Assembly: GCA_964016885.1 (NCBI GenBank)
Contig: OZ024743.1
Coordinates: 186,110,755 to 186,174,754, forward strand
Direction: 5' to 3'
Length of the DNA stretch: 64,000 bases
Origin: Eledone cirrhosa
Lineage: Eukaryota > Mollusca > Cephalopoda > Octopoda > Eledonidae
Part shown: positions 49,815 to 59,399 of the stretch, one piece after another
How positions within the stretch are numbered: position 1 is the stretch's first letter
How the letters are laid out: the number at the start of each line of letters is the position of its first letter
Program-made: the position numbers and the translations under genes
Notes under the pieces: generated by a model
What the model was told of the DNA's origin: nothing
Seen by the model: only the letters and a program-made list of their open reading frames with translations
Database searches by the model: none

Positions 49815-52800
49815 TTCTGGGTGGGAAATGATGATGGGATGGGTGGTGTAGGTATACTACTAGCTGAGAAGTGGGTAGATAAAGTAATCTCAGTGTACAG
49901 GGTAAATGCAAGAATCATTAAACTCAGACTAGTCCTGAATAAAACAATTACCACAATATTTTACAAGTCCCTAATGCACACTACTGCTCTAACAGACGAC
50001 AATGACTTCCTAATCATTGCAGGAGATTTTAACGGACACGTAGGTAAACACTGCGACGGCTTCAATAGAGTACATGGAGGCCACGGGGTTGGCACAAGAA
50101 ATGAGGAAGGATTCAGACTTCTAGAATTCTGCGACGCCAATGACATGTCGATATGTAACACAAACTTTAAAAAACCCGACAACCACCTGATCACCTATAG
50201 ATCAGCGGAGCACTCTAGTCAGATAGATTTTATCCTCATCAGAGGACGTGACAGATGGACGGTCGTAAACACAAAAGCCTTCCCTAGTGAGGAATGTACA
50301 TCCCAACATAGCTTAGTTGTCAGCGACCTCACAGTCAGAACTAGACGAACCTGGAAACAGAGGCCAACCTGGAGAAGAAAGATCTGGAAGCTGAGAGACC
50401 CCTCAACCAGTAACAGATTTAAAGATATTTTACTCAACACCTACGACAGTAAAGAAGAACAGATAGAGACATTCAATGTAGAAGAGAACTGGGAGTTCCT
50501 AAAAAATAACTTACTAGAGGCGACGGATGAGGTCTGTGGCTGGAGTAAGACCTCAAGCAGGAGGAGAGTGACTTGGTGGTGGAACAATAAGGTAGATGAG
50601 GCAGTTAAGGCCAAGAGACAGGCATGGAAAGAATGGAAGAACGGGGGGAGCAGGGTACATTGCATAGAGACCAAGAGGGAAGCTAGGCGACAAGTATACT
50701 TAGCTAGGAGGGAAGCAGAGGATAGAAAATTCAAGCATGTTTTGCAACGTGAGGACCAGAAACAGGAGGTGTTCAAGATTGCGAGGCAGTGTGTCAGAGA
50801 GAATTGTGATGTCATTGGAGAGAAGTGTATCCGGAATGATAAAGGTGAGTTTGCCCTCACAAGTGCTGAGAAGAAAGATGCATGGAAGAGTCATTATGAT
50901 AGATTACTAAATGAGGAGAATGCATGGGAAGAAAAGACCTACCCCAAGTAGACCCTATAGAGGGGCCAGCAGTACAAGTCAGCAGCAACGTGGTAAGTAA
51001 GGCAATCAAAGATATGAAGAGGGGGAAGGCAACCGGTCCATCGGGTATAGCTGCCGAGATGCTGAAGGCATCTGGGTCTGTAGGTCACACTATAACCACA
51101 CGTATTGTTAACCAGGTAATACTAGAAGGTGTCATACCAAAAGATTGGTGCAGTAGCATCATTGTCAACTGCTACAAAGGTAAAGGTGATGCACTAGATA
51201 GAGGAAACTATAGAGGTATAAAGTTGATGGACCAGGTCATGAAAGTAACAGAAAGAGTTATAGCACAGTTGATTAGGGACCGGGTGAAATTAGACGAGAT
51301 GCAATTTGGGTTTGTACCAGGAAGAGGCACCACTGATGCCCTCTTCCTTGTCAAGCAGTTACAGGAAAAGTACCTAGCTAAAAGTAAGCCACTCTACCTG
51401 GCATTTGTCGACCTTGAGAAAGCCTTTGACAGAGTTCCACGTGCTGTAATCTGGTGGCCTCTTAGAAAACTAGGAGTAGATGAATGGCTTGTGAAAGCGG
51501 TACAAGCCATGTACAGGGGAGCAGTCAGCAAAGTTAGGATTAGCAGTGAGTATAGCAAGGAATTTAGCATACAGGTTGGGGTCCACCAGGGCTCTGTTCT
51601 TAGCCCTCTCCTGTTCATCATAGTCCTGCAGGCAATAACGGAGGAGTTTAAGACCGGATGCCCATGGGAACTCCTGTATGCTGATGACCTCGCACTTATA
51701 GCTGAATCTATGGTAGAACTAGAGAATAAATTCCAAACTTGGAAGCAGGGACTAGAAAGAAAGGGTCTCAAAGTCAACATGACAAAGACTAAGGTCCTTA
51801 TAAGTAGACGAGAAAACAGAACCCAGATCCCCTCAGGGAAATGGCCTTGCTCAGTATGTAGGAAAGGTATAGGTAGAAACTCCATTCTCTGCCCCAAATG
51901 CAAACAATGGGTACACAAGAGATGTAGCGGGATCTCAGGAAGCTTAATTAAGAATGTAGGCTTCACATGCAGCAGCCGTGCTGGGACAGCAAGCAGCAAA
52001 CAGCCACAGGAAACAAGTACCACCAATCTCTGGTAGAAACAGTAGAAACAGTAGACAGCTTCTGCTACCTAGGTGACCGAATTAGCAGCGGAGGTAGGTG
52101 TTTAGAAAGTCCAATAACTGGGGTAAGAACGGGATGGATGAAGTTTAGGGAACTACTACCACTGCTAGCTGCAAAAGGCTTTTCCCTCAAAATGAAAGGC
52201 AGACTGTATGATGCGTGTATCCGAACAGCGATGTTGCATGGTAGTGAGACCTGGGCGCTGAAGGTGGAAGACTTACGTAAATTAGAGAGAAACGAAGCCT
52301 GCACGCTCCGATGGATGTGTAATAGTAATATACGCGAACGACAAAGCATAAGAGGAATCAAATGCTGTGTGCAGGAGAGGCGGTTGCGTTGGTATGGACA
52401 TGTGATGCGTATGAAGGATGACAGTTGCATAAAAAGGTGCAGAGCACTAGAAGTCGATGGAAACCGCAGAGTGGGGAGACCCAAGATGACCTGGGATGAG
52501 GTGATAAAAGCCGACCTTACCCAATTACACCTCTCAAAGGCGATGACACACGACCGTGACCTCTGGCGTCACGCAGTAATACAGAATACCCGACCTCCCA
52601 TGGGTACAAGCTGAAGCATATAGACAATATGCCCCCACACCCCCCACTGGAAGGTGGTCGTGGAGGTGCCACGGCAAAAAAGCACCCAGCCCACACTGTA
52701 AAGTGGACGTGTAGGCGCCACGAAAAAGCACCCAACACTCACTGTAAATGAGGTTGGTGTTAGGAAGGGCATCCAGCTGTAGAAATCAAGCCAAATCAGT

Positions 52801-52915
52801 TCCTATATGAGCAAGGCATGGTCAGCCGACCAGACACTGCCCACAACAGGACAACCCGTCTAACCCATGCTAACATGGAAGAACGGACGTAAAACGGTGA
52901 TGATGATGATGATGA
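49815..52915 (+). mobile_element. RTE-type LINE, nearly complete, two frameshifts
   Basis: Three overlapping frames (49821-50951, 50924-52036, 51967-52614) make one protein broken by frameshifts near 50940 and 52020. Order of parts: APE-like endonuclease, 5'-truncated and missing the SAYAPQ segment (GDFNGHV, SQIDFIL and SQHSLVVSDL kept); linker; RT with [21 protein letters not shown], [27 protein letters not shown] and LLYADDLAL (YADD codons 51677-51688); C4HC3 finger (CSVCRKG, CPKC, WVHKRC, with the last Cys pair altered to SSR); C-terminal domain ending [10 protein letters not shown] and GRPKMTWDEVIKADL. The 3' UTR 52615-52890 and (GAT)n complete it. In the family, the proteins carry out target-primed reverse transcription in the nucleus. 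This copy is inactive. Confidence 0.93.
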
Positions 52916-52929
52916 TATATATTATATAT

Positions 52930-53085
52930 AGTAATAATAATAATAAAATTTGAAGACTAAAATTCAAAGAGGGCTCGATAAGGATAAATATATATCAAAT
53001 ATATAAGAACCGTAGAGCAAATATTTATTAAAATAACAGATTAAAGTTTAAGCAAAGAATCGTTGCTTTCACCCTTACAATGATA
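52930..53085 (-). repeat. Dispersed repeat, copy 2
   Basis: Inverted match to 45535-45690, about 7.4 kb away. Starts next to (AAT)n and ends at ACCCTTACA. Confidence 0.85.
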
Positions 53086-53200
53086 TTAAATAAATGGAAA
53101 CCATATATGTAAAACCATATTTATTTTATTATATATATTTCAAGGGTGCCAAGACAACATTGGCACGCTTTCATCAGATAAAATACAAAGTTTGTTTTAT
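53086..53200 (-). repeat. Hairpin segment with a CTGATGA..GAAA motif
   Basis: On the minus strand CTGATGA (53177-53171) is followed by a hairpin with stem GTGCCAA/TTGGCAC flanked by AAG/CTT, then GAAAT at 53141-53137. The geometry is that of a hammerhead-like core, but flanking stems are not evident. Confidence 0.6.
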
Positions 53201-53569
53201 AAATAGAGACATACCCATGAAAATCATACCTTATCAGTTGGAAATTCACTGGATAGTGGAAATATATTAGGGATTTTTCAAACTTATGTGTGAATATGCA
53301 AATGAATATGTAAATAATTGAAAAACAACCGTTTATTTAAACGACTATGGAGAGAGAGAGAAGAAGATAAGAGGAGAAGGATAAAAGAAGAGATAAGAGA
53401 AGGATAAAAAATAGTGCGAGAGAGAGAGAAGAAATAAGAGAAGATGAATAAAACTCATACAACGTTAATTTTGGGGAAATATATTCAAAGTATATATCTT
53501 AATAGTACATGTATTTACGATTATTAGTTGTTTAAAATTTGTTTATAATATAATATTTTCTGTTATAAG

Positions 53570-53600
<31 letters not shown>

Positions 53601-54189
53601 ATAGATGGGTATATCATGTTATAGATAATTGTTCTAATGAGTTATGAGGGATATTGGTTTTGTATTTAATGTAAATAAATATTAAGTTAAATTAAATTAA
53701 ATTAACTGAGTTAATAAGAATATTTATATTTATATGATTTAAAATGGGAAGATACAGAACAACTCCGGTTTAATTTATATATTCGTTAGTGTGAGACTAT
53801 TTAGTCAAAATAAGTATAAATGTTGAAAGATACATTTAGCCAGAATCAGTTAGTGGTTATAAATCTATTGAAAAATATTGAAGAAATATTGATAAAGTAT
53901 TGAAAAAATATTGAAAAAGTATTGAAAAAATATTGAAAAATTTGAGAAAATTAAAAAAAAAAATATGAGGTAAGTAATTTTTAAAGAAATAAAAATTAAA
54001 GAAATAAAAATAAAAATAAAGAAATAAAAATTATTAAAATTAAAATAAAAATAAAAAAAAAAAAAAAATAAAAATAAAAAAAAAATTAGAATTATATACG
54101 TATATATTTTATGAAACTTTAAGAAGTGGAATTATAGCAAATGTTATAGATATTATGATTTAGAGATATCAATATATTAAAACCACATA
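53201..54189. other. AT-rich spacer with purine tract and simple tandem repeats
   Basis: Contains a purine-rich GAGA/GAAGA tract at 53347-53452, (AAAT)n at 53571-53603, an imperfect ATTGAAAAAAT repeat at 53868-53942 and an A-rich AAATA stretch at 53946-54090. No coding similarity. Confidence 0.7.
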
Positions 54190-54725
54190 TATTCTGAAAC
54201 TACATTGCCCAGGGTACTTGGATAAATATATTTCATTTTAATCAAAGGGTTCCCTGGGGGTACAAACCCCCACTTGCCCCTGCTGAAAATTTTTTCCCTT
54301 CGATTTATATGAAATTTAAACCATAGGTAAATGATAAGATATGATGCCTATTCACAAATTTCAGCAAATTTCAATAATATTAAGACACCCTAATGGGGGT
54401 TAAACCCCCTATAGTGAAAATTTTGGAAGCCTATAACTTGAGTATTGGAACCTCTATTATCACGGGGTTTTTCTATTAATTAAATGTAAATCAACAAAAA
54501 AAGCACCTCTCTTTTATAGTAAAATTTGGCTAATTTAGACATTTTATCTATGGCAAAACAACACTAGAATTATGACAACAAAAATTATTAGTTAATGCCT
54601 CTACTTTTTTAACATTTCCCTTTATTTTTTCTCCATAAATTATATCACCGATTTAAAATCAATCATCATTTTCTTACAAAATAATGTGTGAAACGCAGCA
54701 AGGTGCGGGCAATTCGGTTAGTATA
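54190..54725. repeat. Unassigned repeat with two GGGGGT..ACCCCC hairpins
   Basis: Two small hairpins, GGGGGTACAAACCCCC near 54255 and GGGGGTTAAACCCCC near 54395, sit in otherwise AT-rich sequence. The segment ends with GCAAGGTGCGGGCAATTCGG and GTTAG before (TA)n. That end recalls a Helitron-like 3' terminus but lacks a clear CTRR, so it stays unassigned. Confidence 0.45.
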
Positions 54726-54754
54726 TGATATATATATGATATATATATATATGT

Positions 54755-55077
54755 ATGTAAAAGGTAAACAGAAATAACAAGACAATTAGTACAGTATATG
54801 GAAGGGATATATTAGATTAATGCTTGATATAGCACGAAGAGGTTCTTAGCGTTTCGGACGCTAGTCCTTCATCAGAAGAAAGAATGAGAAATAAGATAGA
54901 TTGAGGGGACGGGCAGGTTGGAATTGGAAAAAATGTCTTTAGATAAAAATAACAGGTCCATTCATGTTGACATCTCTTGCAAAACTCTTGGTTTTGTGCA
55001 TGATTTATTTTTTAGAAAAGTGGAAATGGAAAAAAAAACATTTTGTAAAAAGAGTTATACTTGTGCACATGCGTAAG

Positions 55078-55112
<35 letters not shown>

Positions 55113-55740
55113 ATATGTCCATACGAAGCTAAGAAGAAATGTGTGTGTATATGTGAGTCAAAGAGTGTGTGTGCATGTAAGTACAAAGCTATGAGAAAAA
55201 GTATGTTAATATAAGGGTGTGTATGTGTATACACAGAGCTGTGAAGGGAAAAGTGGAGTGAGCATATAGTCGGCCTGTATTAGTTGTAAGAGAAGATGTT
55301 AATGATCAAGAGAAAGCGATAGGAAACTAGGGGTGGTATAATGGACGGGGTATTAGAGAAATTGGGGAGGTGAGTTGACTCCAAGAGGGGAATAGGACCC
55401 AAGGCGGTGAATCAGATTTTGATCAGTCCTGGTGCGCGAGGCCTGTGATCTATGAGGACACCCAGGACTGAAACATCTAGTGAAGAATGACCAGGTGAAC
55501 AGAAATGATGGGCGATAGGAGTATCCAAACCAAGTCGTATGTCCCTCAAATGCTCAGCAAAACGGTCCGCCATACGGTGTCCCGTTTGTCCGATATATAA
55601 AGACTCACAAAGGGAACACCGGAGGGCATAGACAACGTGGGTGGATGTGCAGGTGAAAGAGTGGCGGATATGGAAAGACCCGTTAGAGCCTGTAAGAATG
55701 GTGAGGGCGAAAATGAAGGGACAAGTGTTCAATTAACACT
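54755..55740 (-). mobile_element. Penelope-like element, 5'-truncated, with GIY-YIG endonuclease domain
   Basis: The minus frame 55732-55412 encodes a C-terminal GIY-YIG nuclease: HVVYALRCSLCESLYIGQTG, HRMADRFAEHLRDI and AHHFCSPGHSSLDVSV. The GIY-equivalent VVYAL, the YIG, the downstream Arg and His, and a C-x2-C before YIG fit the endonuclease of Penelope-like elements. These couple it to a telomerase-like RT, which is missing here. A CA-rich 3' region follows (the complement of the GT run at 55080-55109). CTGATGA, an AGGAC..GTCC hairpin and GAAACG come next at 54875-54850. The element ends near 54755. Hammerhead ribozyme motifs are known in this class, which fits the position. Confidence 0.82.
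55080..55109. repeat. (GT)n microsatellite
   Basis: Pure GT run within the Penelope-like 3' region. Confidence 0.95.
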
Positions 55741-55878
55741 TAACATTTAATATTCTACGATACTATTTCATTATAATATCATCATAATTTTAAAGGATTG
55801 TAAATAAAACGAGTAAATCAGACAAATCTGGAATTCCGTTTTTTAATACATATATATATATATACATATATATATATA
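55741..55878. other. Spacer carrying the left inverted copy that flanks a LINE
   Basis: 55817-55856 (AGTAAATCAGACAAATCTGG and so on up to TTTTTTAATACA) recurs inverted at 59005-59043. (TA)n with CATATA interruptions follows in both, pointing toward the LINE between them. Confidence 0.85.
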
Positions 55879-56244
55879 CATCATCATCATCATCATCATC
55901 ATCATCAACGTTTAACGTCCGTGTTCCACGCTTGCATGGGTTTGGACGGGGGTAGTCCCACTTGAGGCAAGAGTGGTTGTCTTGCTCGCATAGGACTGTC
56001 TGGCAGGTTTTCTACAGTTGGATGCCCTTCCTAACACCAACCACATTTACAGTGTGGGTCTGGGAGGTTTTTACCGTGTTGCCTACACGGCCACATTACA
56101 GCGTGGACTGTGTGTTTTTTTGTCGTGACACCTACACGATCTCATTTGTTTCGGCCCGGATGGCGCGGCACCAACATAACTTTACATAGGACGGGGTGGT
56201 GTGGATGGGGTGGGGGTGGTGGTGGTGGGACGGGGTGTATTTTG
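55879..56244 (-). mobile_element. 3' UTR and (GAT)n tail of the long-frame LINE
   Basis: On the minus strand the stop codon is followed by about 350 bp of UTR. It contains a C-rich tract (G-rich on the plus strand, 56192-56236, with five runs of three to five G), AAAAACACACAGTCCACGC, AAGGGCATCCAACTGTAG and GGACGTTAAACG, then (ATGATG)n. The G-rich strand has quadruplex-forming potential. Confidence 0.85.
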
Positions 56245-58838
56245 TTAGAGATGCCTACTGGCAAGGCGGGTCTTCTCTGTTACTGAGTACCGCCAAAGGT
56301 CTCGGTCCAGTGACATTGTCTTGGAGAGGTGTAAGTGTGTGAGGTCGGAGTTTATCAGCTCGTCCCAGGTTTTTCTAGGTCTGCCTATTCCGTGGCTACC
56401 GTCTATCTTTATTGCCCTGCACTTTGTTATACAGCTATCGACTTTCATGCGCATCACGTGTCCATACCAACGTAGCCTTCTCTCGAGTAAACAACATCTG
56501 ATCCCTCTTATCTCTAATTTTTTCCTTAGTTCGTTTATGCTTTGCCGTTCACGTATATTACTGTTACACATCCAGCGGAGCATGCAAGCTTCGTTCCTCT
56601 CTAGTCTGCGTATATCCTCTGCACACAATGCCCAGGTCTCACTGCCATGCAACATTGCTGTTCGTATGCAGGCATCGTACAACCTGCCTTTCATTTTTAG
56701 GGAGAACCCTTTAGCAGCTAATAGTGGTATAAGCTCTCTGAACTTTTTCCAACCAGTTCTGACTCTAGCTACAGTACTTTCAGAGCACCCTCCCCCACTG
56801 CTGATTTTATCGCCCAGGTAACGGAAGCTGTCCACTATTTCTATAGAACCCTCTGCGCAATTGAAAGAGCTAGTATTGTGTGGGCACTTGCTGCTACTTA
56901 TTGCACCAGAACACCGGCCACATGTAAAATCTATGTTCTTAGTTAGCTTACCTGTGATCCCACTACATCTTTTATGCACCCATACTTTGCATTTAGGACA
57001 CAAAATGGAGTTTCTACCTACGCCTTTCCTACACACCGAGCACGACCATTTCCCAGAAGGGACCGCCGCCTTGTTTTCTTTCCTACAAACTAGAACTTTG
57101 GTCTTAGCCAGGTTAATTTTAAGTCCTTTTGACTCTAGGCCGTGCTTCCATGTTTGGAATTTCTTCTCTAGCTCGGCCATTGATTCCGCTATGAGTGTCA
57201 GGTCGTCTGCGTATAGGAGTTCCCATGGGCAGCCTGTCTTGAACTCCTCTGTTATAGCCTGAAGGGCAATAATAAATAGTAGGGGGCTGAGAACAGAGCC
57301 CTGATGGACGCCAACTTTTACGCTAAACTCTTCACTATATTCGTTGTTAATTCTAACCTTGCTGACTGTTTCTTTATACATGGCTTGTATAGCCCTCACA
57401 AGCCATTCGTCAACGCCTAGTTTTCTAAGAGCCCACCAGATAATGGAGCGGGGGACTCTGTCGAAGGCTTTCTCCAAGTCGACAAAAGCTAAGTAGAGGG
57501 GTTTACCTTTAGCTAGGTACTTCTCCTGTAGTTGTCGTACTATGAAAAGAGCGTCTGTGGTACTTTTGCCTGACACAAACCCGAACTGCATTTCATCTAG
57601 GTCAATTCTCTCTCTGATTAGTTGCGCTATTACTTTTTCTGTGACCTTCATGACCTGGTCGATTAATTTAATGCCTCTATAGTTACTCCTATCTAGGGCG
57701 TCTCCTTTACCCTTATAACAGTTAACGATGATGCTGCTATGCCAGTCCTTCGGAACAACCCCATTCTGTACGACTTGGTTAACTATGCGGGTGACCATGG
57801 TGTGTCCCACCGTGCCAGATGCCTTCAGCATCTCAGCAACTATTTCCGAAGGCCCAGCCGCCTTACCTGTCTTCATATCCTTGATTGCCTTACTTATTAT
57901 ACTCCCCTCGACTAACACTGCTGGTCCCTCTATTGGGTCGACATGGGGGAGACTGTCTTTCTCCCATTTATTCTCCTCATTTAGTAGCCTTTCATAGTGA
58001 CACTTCCAAGCTGCCTTCTTATCAGTGTCGGTGATGGCAAGTATGCCATCATCGTTAAGTACACACTTCTCCCCGACAATATCACGGTTTTCCTTGACGC
58101 ATTGCCTAGCAATCCTGAACACCTCACGTTTTTGGTCATCGCGTTGTAGGACATGCTTGAACTTTCTTTCCTCAGCTTCCCTTCTTGCTAAGTACACTTC
58201 TCTCCTAGCTTCCCTCCTGGCCACTTGATAGTCTACTCTACTTCCCCCATCCCGCCATACTTTCCAAGCCTGCTTTTTGGCCTTAATTGACTCCTCCACC
58301 TTACTGTTCCACCACCATGTTACTCTCCTCCTGCCTACAGGCCTGCTCCAGCCACAGACTTCGTCTGTGGCCAACAGCAGGTTTGCTTTCAGAAATTCCC
58401 ACTGTCCCTCTATATTGTCCGACTCTAAGTGTTCTTCCTTACTGTCGAAAGCATCAAGTAATATGTTTTGAAATTTATTTTTGGCTGTGGGGTCCTTTAG
58501 CTTCCATATTTTTCTCCTGAGGATAGTCCTCTTCTGCTGTCGAGTACGTCTCGACCTGACTATGAGGTCGCTAATTATCAGTCTATGTTGGGAGGTGCAT
58601 TCTTCATGGGGGAGGGATTTAGTGTTTACAACAGACACTCTGTCACGTCTTCTGGTAAGGATATAATCTACCTGGCTTGTGTGTTCCCCGGATCTATAGG
58701 TGATCAGGTGATTGTCACGTTTTTTGAAGTTAGTGTTACAGATAGTTAGGTTATTTGCATCACAGAATTCCAGGATTCTGGAGCCTTCCTCATTTCTAGT
58801 ACCAAACCCATAGCCTCCATCCAAACCCATAGCCTCCA
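56245..58838 (-). mobile_element. RTE-type LINE with unbroken frame: half endonuclease, RT, PHD-type finger, C-terminal domain
   Basis: The frame is open to 58929, but its first 30 or so codons are translated microsatellite. LINE coding starts at about 58838, where an 18-bp GGAGGCTATGGGTTTGG unit is duplicated. Residue numbers below use the 894-residue frame. The endonuclease half runs from GFGTRNEEG to [11 protein letters not shown]; the GDFN half is missing. The linker includes [16 protein letters not shown] has [54 protein letters not shown] and YADD at 573-576. The C4HC3 finger is complete: C630, C633, C644, C647, H652, C655, C670, C673, with W650 before the His. The C-terminal domain has [37 protein letters not shown] and [11 protein letters not shown]. 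This is the best-preserved LINE in the window. Without the first endonuclease half it is unlikely to be autonomous. Confidence 0.94.
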
Positions 58839-58841
58839 TAC

Positions 58842-58926
<85 letters not shown>

Positions 58927-58927
58927 C

Positions 58928-58959
<32 letters not shown>

Positions 58960-59004
58960 GTATATATATATATGTATATATATATATGTATATATATATA
59001 TATG
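58839..59004. repeat. AT microsatellite, self-complementary
   Basis: (TA)n with CATATA interruptions in its left half and TATGTA in its right half, so it is an inverted repeat of itself. Tyr/Ile-rich frames here are artefacts. Confidence 0.9.
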
Positions 59005-59043
59005 TATTAAAAAACGGAATTCCAGATTTGTCTGATTTACTTG
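59005..59043 (-). repeat. Right inverted copy flanking the long-frame LINE
   Basis: Reverse complement of 55817-55856, nearly identical over about 39 bp. Confidence 0.88.
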
Positions 59044-59048
59044 TTACT

Positions 59049-59130
59049 GTGCTCATAATTGTTTTGGCATTGATACACTGGTTGGATGCCCTTCCTAACA
59101 CCAGTGCCACTTTACAGCATGGACTGGGTG

Positions 59131-59189
<59 letters not shown>

Positions 59190-59231
59190 GTATATATATG
59201 TATATATATATACATATATATATATACATAC

Positions 59232-59306
<75 letters not shown>

Positions 59307-59398
59307 TAAAAGCACCCAGTCCATGCTGTAAAGTGGCACTGGTGTTAGGAAGGGCATCCAACCAGTGTATCAATGCCAACACAATTATGAGCACAGCA
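59049..59398. repeat. Palindrome: arms of about 90 bp around a (TA)n core
   Basis: The left arm 59049-59134 and right arm 59306-59398 are nearly perfect inverted copies. They share AATTGT, TTGGCATTGATACACTGGTT, GGATGCCCTTCCTAACACCA and TTTACAGCATGGACTGGGTG. The core (59135-59305) is (TA)n with GTATA and CATATA interruptions. The right arm leads into the LINE at 59400. The arm text is LINE/SINE-tail-like. Confidence 0.93.
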
Positions 59399-59399
59399 A

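Noticed and set aside
50441..52484. Long minus-strand frames across the LINE at 49815-52915
   Set aside because: Shadow frames of the plus-strand LINE coding sequence without recognisable domains.
54680..54725. Helitron 3' terminus
   Set aside because: GCAAGGTGCGGGCAATTCGG then GTTAG is suggestive, but there is no clear CTRR end or proper hairpin.
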